A stretch of DNA of 64,000 nt from the NCBI GenBank assembly GCA_002633025.1, contig NMRB01000358.1, positions 1-64,000 on the forward strand, read 5' to 3'. This stretch comes from Notospermus geniculatus. Its lineage: Eukaryota > Nemertea > Pilidiophora > Heteronemertea > Lineidae. The notes under the pieces were generated by a model. That model did not search any database. It saw only the letters and a program-made list of their open reading frames with translations, and was not told where the DNA came from. The position numbers and the translations under genes were made by a program. Below, one piece after another: positions 58,577 to 64,000 of this stretch (position 1 is the stretch's first letter; every line of letters starts with the position of its first letter).

Positions 58577-58725
58577 CAGGGTTTCTGCCAGAAATATTTT
58601 TGAGGGTACCGGTACGCATTTCTTCAAAATCAGCAAAAACCCCGTGAAATTAAAGAAAATGGCCCTTTTCTGTCCCTTTGAGGGTACTCAGTGCATACCC
58701 TGAGTACCCTCTGGCAGAAACACTG
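58577..58725. mobile_element. MITE, CAG(G/T)GTTTCTGCCAGA ends
   Basis: 149 bp with ends CAGGGTTTCTGCCAGA and TCTGGCAGAAACACTG. GTTAC flanks both sides (58572-58576 and 58726-58730), a 5-bp direct repeat. CAG...CTG ends recall hAT or CACTA groups, but the expected 8-bp or 3-bp duplication is not seen. Internal GAGGGTACC / GGGTACTCAG repeats allow more pairing. Confidence 0.75.
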
Positions 58726-60110
58726 GTTACCAACAACGTACCGGTTTCTATTCAACCAGAAGATTCGAGTATATGGAATATAGCGCGATGAAGGTTATGT
58801 ACTATTAGCCCTGTGACCATCGGGTTTCAAAGCCTCAGTTGACAAACTGTTTGTCAATCGAAGTGAATTTTTCGATTTTATGAATCGTTGAGAGCCAAAC
58901 ATTCTAAAAGTCAAAATGTTTACTTTGGTTAATTCACGGTTTGTCAGAAAAGCCGATGGTTAAACCGAGGTTTACCTTAACTATCGTTTAAAAAATCGGC
59001 CTGTAGACGTATCCTACTAAATCCTACTGAAAACTGAAAAGGCTTGGTATTAGAAATGGATGCAGGTTTTATAACCAGTGCAAAAACGGCCCACATCTCC
59101 AACCTACACCTCGAGCCAACCTAGCTGAAATCAATACAGACCACTTCCTGAAAATGTCCATCGCAAGTTCTGCGACCTTTCTCGGCTGATTTGCTTAGAT
59201 TTAGAGGCCATCGATTCCCAATTCATAAACCCCAGAAGGTATGGTGCACCATTTAGTACAACGAGAACTGGAGACTCGCGGATGTTGTTCCATACACAAC
59301 GGCAAAATGACTCCCTTGTGGTTTGTGTCAGTAGTTATGTTTACGCTTATGTGACATTTTCGTGTGAATATAATCCGAATGCAATTATCAGATGCTGAGA
59401 ATTATTCGTTTTAAGCGAGTGGAGCTATGTTGCTGTGAGATGATGAGTCAATTGATGCCTGTACAAGATCAATATGGTAGCAGTTTCCTTCAGTTTACAT
59501 CGGTATCAAAGTGTGAGCCCGCAATCAACTTGTGGCCTGACGCACAAAGGTTAAAGCCTCACTGTATTAAATTCAGAAAGTGCTTACCTCCTCCTAAGTT
59601 TGTGTACTGTAAAATGTACTGTGCTTCATCTCAATACAATGTACATTTTAGAGCTCTGCTTGCAGTTTTTCAATTCTGTGCTGAAAATAAGTCTTGATTC
59701 TCAGAAGTACGTATCTGGCAAGCATTTGGGAGACATTCGCGAGGCTATGAGACCTCTATCTGCATTTTCCTACCACTTTGAAATTGCCATAAAAGTCAAT
59801 ACAGAGGGCTTTATTAAGAAACCAATGGCGATAAAATTGCATGCATAATTGCGTACAAAATGCATGGAAACGTCCACATATCGTAAAATTTAGCGAAGAA
59901 GTTTCCAATGTTATGTCTCCCTGTGTATGCTTGTCTTATCGACCAGAATCAGTGTTGCTACATTTGAAGTGTATTGGTTAGGCGACGTTTCTCCTTCTCC
60001 ACTTCACTATTACCCCATGATTATCTAGAAAACGTCAAGTCAGACACAAGAAGAACACTTGAACATCATCACTGAGAGATAGTTGTCATGACTTTAACAT
60101 TGGTTTCCTG
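58726..60110. other. Intergenic DNA, nothing recognised
   Basis: A 101-codon plus frame (59392-59697) has Cys and aromatic residues but no motif. Near 59616-59650, AAATGTACTG and CAATGTACATTT form a weak inverted pair. No gene supported. Confidence 0.4.
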
Positions 60111-60915
60111 ATCCGGCTCCAGTCTGCCGCAATCGGGCCCTAGGCATCTTCCTGAGAAGTTTGCCTAGCTTGCAATAATAAGACATCAAAATTAGAAGAC
60201 CAGACATCAGTTAGCACTGGCCGAATCGAAAGCAGGTCAGCGTTCTTGCCTCCAGTCCGCCTGATCCGGCTGCTGCAGTCGGGCCCTAAGGCATCTTTCT
60301 GAGAAGTTTGCCTATAGCTTGTAATAAAAAGACATAAAAATTAGAAGATCAGAGGTTAGTTGGCACTGGCCGAATCGAAAGCAGGTCAGCGTTCTTGCCT
60401 CCAGTCCGCTTAATCCGGCTGCAAAAAGACATAAAAATTAGAAGATCAGAGGTTAGTTGGGCTGAATCGGTTAATGTCGTCCTGGGTACACCTCATTATT
60501 ACCCTGGGTATTCTGGGTAATCCTTGTTGTTACCCAGGACGATCCTGGGTATAAATAAAGTACCTTAACATTACCCAGTTTGAAATCCGTGCCATTTTCC
60601 ACCTGCACCCGAGGTTGTGGCACGTGCGCAGGTGGAAAATGGCACGGATTTTAAAACTGGGTAATGTTAAGGTACCTTATTTGTACCCAGGACGATCCTG
60701 GGTAACAAAAAGGATTACCCAGGATTACCCAGGGTAATAATGAGGTGTACTCAGGACGACATTAACCGATTCAGCGTTAGTTGGCACTGGCCGAATCAAA
60801 AGCAGGTCAGCTTTCTTGCCTCCAGTCCGCCTGATACGGCTGCCGCAATCGGGCCCAAGGTATCTTTCTGAGAAGTTTGCCTTGCTTGCAATAATTACAA
60901 AGACATCAAAACGAG
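60111..60915 (+). repeat. About 148-bp tandem repeat, 3-4 units, interrupted
   Basis: Units begin TGATCCGGCT (about 60111), TGATCCGGCT (60262), TAATCCGGCT (60409) and TGATACGGCT (60832). The shared blocks are CTGAGAAGTTTGCCT, GCACTGGCCGAATCGAAAGC and TCTTGCCTCCAGTCCGC. The third unit is shortened and carries the fold-back insertion at 60461-60775. The last unit is cut off near 60915. Confidence 0.9.
60461..60775. mobile_element. Fold-back element with 9-bp target duplication, MULE-like
   Basis: 315 bp, starts GCTGAATCGGTTAATGTCGT and ends ACGACATTAACCGATTCAGC. The arms are about 130-140 bp with few mismatches; the loop lies around AGGTTGTGGCACGTG. GTTAGTTGG occurs on both sides (60452-60460 and 60776-60784) and only once in the uninterrupted repeat unit, so it is a 9-bp target duplication. 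Long TIRs with 9-bp duplications are the Mutator-like pattern. No transposase is present. Confidence 0.93.
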
Positions 60916-62122
60916 TGTAGGCCGATGGAGGCGAGTTGTGAACAGTAGGCCTAGTGCATAGTCTACTGACATACACATATCGAATCTGAGTACACGAGCG
61001 ATACTAAAGAGAAAATGTCTTTCGAAACAATGAAAGAAGTACTCAGCCTCTCTTGACGATCACTTTCCGCTTTTGCCTCAGTGTGTTTGTATTCAAAACT
61101 CTTATCAAGATAAACCTTTGGTCATTTTAAAAAGTTTTTTCAAAATTTCCGGTTTGCGGTTGAGAAAAGTCAAAGACCTCAATTTCCGATTCGGAGACTA
61201 ATTAGTTCACCATGAATTGGGAATTAATTTAATGAAAGCCGGATGTATAATAGTGTGCTAGACCTTTGGTTTTCTGTACAAGCAAGGGAACACACAAAAA
61301 ACCATCAAAGCTTTCACAATCCCTTGTATTCCGTCGAAGGTTGGTTTAATTCGTTCAAAATATCATCACAACTTTTTGTCTTTACGATTGAACCGTCAGA
61401 ATGCTCCCGGGGAATGCTCTTAGTTCCTGAAAAGCTGATTATAAGCCAAAGCGGATGCATTGAGACAAATAGCTGCAAATTACAACGAAGAAATGTAATA
61501 GACTAAGTAGAGGTATGATTAGGTTCCGTTCTCAACTTTGTAAAAAGGTTATTGTGGAAATGATATGCTTGTTTAAGTTGGCAGTTCTTTAAGAAAAACC
61601 GAAATAATAAAAGTTCATGTTTTTGTAGCCAGTTTGATTTCATCAAGAAAAGCTGAAAAAGCTATGTAATTAGCAAGACGTTTAATTCTTTGAGAATTAT
61701 GTTACCACTTGTTGATTGTTTTGAAAAAAATGTTGCAAACGTGACTCACTCACAGCCGAGAGCAAATTTGCTTACCCGTATCAAAATGCACTAGGACACT
61801 TTCAAACTTTTCTCATCTATTAATGCCGAAGCAGCATATCTGAAAGACGACGTCGTTTTTTTCATTGATGCTATTAGAGTGAATGAATAAGCCTCTCAAA
61901 TGGATACTTAGGTGAGGAAGTAACGATGGGTCTCTACATCAGAAATGAGTTTAAGATGAAATGGAAAAGAATATCAAAATCCTTTAGTGTCTTCTAACAT
62001 TGGGAGCCTCGGAAATTGAATTTCTTAATCCTGAGGGTTCTACAATTATAGAGTCTGTAATGACAGGAATGAAGCTGTTGAATATGGCATGTGGTTTTTG
62101 TCTGCTGAAAAAGATATGATAT
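60916..62122. other. Intergenic DNA, nothing recognised
   Basis: No gene or repeat that I can support. The 87-codon plus frame at 61243-61506 has no motif. Confidence 0.4.
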
Positions 62123-62217
62123 CCAACATAGAGCACAAAAACGACACACAAAATGATAGTAAACGTACATGTAAAGTCGTCGGCGAATTTCGCAAATTTT
62201 CCTTAGGCACTTTCTTG
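62123..62217 (-). repeat. Worn copy of the CTGAAGAAG repeat
   Basis: CAACATAGAGCACAAAAACG then ACACACAAAATGATA matches 34996-35030, and AAGTCGTCGGCGAATTTCGC then AAATTTTC matches the arm at 35045. The hairpin stem itself is deleted: TTCC and TTAGGCACTTTC follow directly. Confidence 0.75.
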
Positions 62218-62273
62218 TAGAGATCCCAGAAGTGAATGAAAAAGATATGGATTGTTAGGGTCTTGAAGATAGG

Positions 62274-62443
62274 TGTAATGTTTTTCAGTTCGGCCATTTT
62301 TTGGTGTGATTCCCATTGTTTGGAACTTATTGGGTAACAGACTCACTGTTTCTCTGTTTGTCGCTTATTGTCAAGTCGCGCCTTATTCCGTCAGTCTATT
62401 GTAATGCCACACTGGCTCACGGGCCACACTGAAAAACGTTACA
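62274..62443 (+). mobile_element. TGTAA...TTACA MITE, copy 5
   Basis: 170 bp, begins TGTAATGTTTTTCAGTTC and ends ACTGAAAAACGTTACA, giving near-perfect 18-bp TIRs with the consensus TGTAAYGTTTTTCAGTGT. The right flank is CACCGG and the left flank is ATAGG. The internal body is closest to copy 4. Confidence 0.87.
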
Positions 62444-62912
62444 CACCGGAATAATACCAGCGTCAAAAACTAAGAATGTCTATCTCGGCTTACGAATAGA
62501 ATAAAAACATCTGTACATAATCGAGGAACATCCATACCTTATATATAAAGAAAAATACAATTCTGTTTTCTGATGGCATCAACAAAATTTTCATCCAATC
62601 ATATGACTGGATATAATCTCTCCGTGGCACTTGTGGCGGATGTTGAGTCACTCGATATTCTAATCCCGCAGTTGGAAAAACATAAAAGAAACCATGAGAC
62701 ATTGGACATTAATCCGTTATTTGAATGTACGAGAAATGCATTTTCTGTTGCTTAGAAAACAATATTTTTAGTAAATTCAACATCAGGTTGTTAGCTTGAT
62801 AAGCTGTTCCAGAAAAGAAGTATCTCTTCGGCACTTAGGTGGCTTAAGGTTCCGATTTTCAACTATTCTTTCATTGTGTCGGTAATGGCTGTTTACGGAA
62901 GCATCGTACATG
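62444..62912. other. Intergenic DNA, nothing recognised
   Basis: Short frames only. No supportable feature. Confidence 0.45.
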
Positions 62913-63256
62913 CACTGTTAGAAATAACAGAAGATTTTACAGAAAATCTGTGCAGCAGAGTCCCCAGCACTGGATCTGTAAAATTACAGAGTGATTACAG
63001 AGTGATCTGTAAAACTACAGACTTAAATAAATGTTAAGAGAGACATGACTGGAGGCTGACCAAATTATATTTTCATACTGATCTCAGAAGGCATCATAAT
63101 TGGATGTCCAATGGAGTCCAACCAATACAGGAAAACATGAATCATACCATAAAAAAATTATGTAAATTTACAGAAAGTGCTGGGGACTCTGCTGCAGGCA
63201 CTTTCTGTAAAATTACTGCAGATTTACTACTGTAAAATTAATAATTTCTAACAGTG
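62913..63256. mobile_element. MITE, CACTGTTAGAAAT ends
   Basis: 344 bp, begins CACTGTTAGAAATAA and ends ATTTCTAACAGTG. Long sub-terminal arms contain TTTTACAGAAA and GCAGCAGAGTCCCCAGCACT on the left and AGTGCTGGGGACTCTGCTGC on the right. Repeated CTGTAAAATTAC(A/T)G phrases fill the arms. TG flanks both sides; the true duplication length is unclear. Confidence 0.85.
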
Positions 63257-64000
63257 TGTAGTTTAGTTTGCTGTTTCCTTCTGTTTGATAACATCCTTTT
63301 CTACATGTAGTTGGAACAGGAAAGTTATCAATGAGCTTAATTTCCCAGCTTAATGCCAAAGACACTACGGGCAGCTTCATCATGCATTAACTTTTTAAGT
63401 AAAAGAAGGAACATACGTATTGTAGCTATAAGGTTACACTTGTTGAAAATACCCGTGTTGCCAAGTACTGACCATTTTGTTCTAGAGTTCTTTCTGGGAC
63501 ACACTGTAGACAAGAACCCCCTCCCGCTAAGGCCAGAGAGCAGTCGATGGCCGACATTCGAACAGTAGAGAATGCAGAGTGTGGGCAACCACAATCAAAC
63601 ACATTTCCGTTCGGCGCCTTTGGCTTTGCTGAAAAGTACATCTCATATTCCGCAAAGGACATTTCGCATTTGCGTCATAATCACACACATTATCAAGTAG
63701 CAGTATATTATCTGGGTTCTAATTTGTTTGGTAAGCCAGTAGTCGCAAGATATAATCACTAATATTACCATCCAAGCTGCTTTTTACCACCATTGAGTGA
63801 AAAGGTTTCGGTAGATGTTTTACTGTTTACAGTCATTCTTTTCCACAATGATAAAATGGTCCTCAGGTTTGGATCACAACTCATACATTGCATATCCTTT
63901 GAAACAATAGAATAACACACAACATATTGACCGAGGGAGTGTGTAATCTACAATTAACTTCGCGGCCAAGTAGGCACTAGCTTGACAGTTCTAGTTACAA
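63257..64000. other. Intergenic or undetermined; weak frames on both strands
   Basis: Overlapping frames of 71-85 codons lie at 63337-63762 on both strands. One plus frame (63547-63762) reads fairly protein-like (QSNTFPFGAFGFAEKYISYS), but I find no family, start or splice support. It may be a degraded exon or chance. Confidence 0.3.

Noticed and set aside
1-64000. CRISPR arrays, operons, phage or other bacterial systems
   Set aside because: The tandem arrays lack regular repeat-spacer structure, and nothing in the coding or repeat content is prokaryotic.

Overview
This looks like a stretch of nuclear DNA from a marine invertebrate animal. There is no dense coding, no operon and no bacterial gene structure. 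The signs are tRNA-derived SINEs with Pol III A and B boxes, a split tRNA-Asp, many small terminal-inverted-repeat (TIR) elements of MITE type, minisatellites, and abundant ACATGT-type palindromic simple sequence. The texture recalls amphioxus or another deuterostome or lophotrochozoan genome, but I cannot name the species. Most open frames are below 120 codons and look random. I found no transposase, reverse transcriptase or recognisable conserved protein, so most of the window is intergenic.

Layout. 1-8.3 kb: sparse DNA with five TIR elements of four families, and the first copy of a hairpin-bearing repeat motif. 8.3-10.9 kb: a GGTGTAACACC minisatellite inside a segment present twice around a single n; one copy carries a clean 378-bp TIR insertion, the other an extra 73-bp perfect palindrome. 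11-18.6 kb: nested TIR elements, a SINE, a 25-bp minisatellite and two weak coding candidates. 21.3-21.7 kb: a tRNA-Asp(GTC) gene split by two abutting TGTAA...TTACA elements, each bordered by CCGG. 23.7-24.7 kb: two minisatellites (53 bp and about 40 bp). 27.9-32.1 kb: two near-identical 1.9-kb copies on either side of an N gap. 32.3-45.3 kb: fold-backs, a SINE, TTAA-flanked MITEs and an inverted pair of the hairpin motif. 45.7-47.6 kb and 50.0-52.2 kb: two more duplicated segments meeting at an N run or single n. 54.5-55.4 kb: the best candidate for a protein-coding gene, two minus-strand exons with matching splice phase. 60.1-60.9 kb: a tandem array of a roughly 148-bp unit broken by a 315-bp fold-back element with a 9-bp target duplication. 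62-63.3 kb: two more TIR elements.

Two themes run through the window. First, it holds a varied set of non-autonomous DNA elements, several with target duplications readable directly because an empty copy of the site is also present. Second, nearly every large duplicate meets at an n or N run. This is what is expected when two alleles of a very heterozygous animal are placed in tandem by the assembler, so the duplicates should not be read as real gene or segment duplications without checking.
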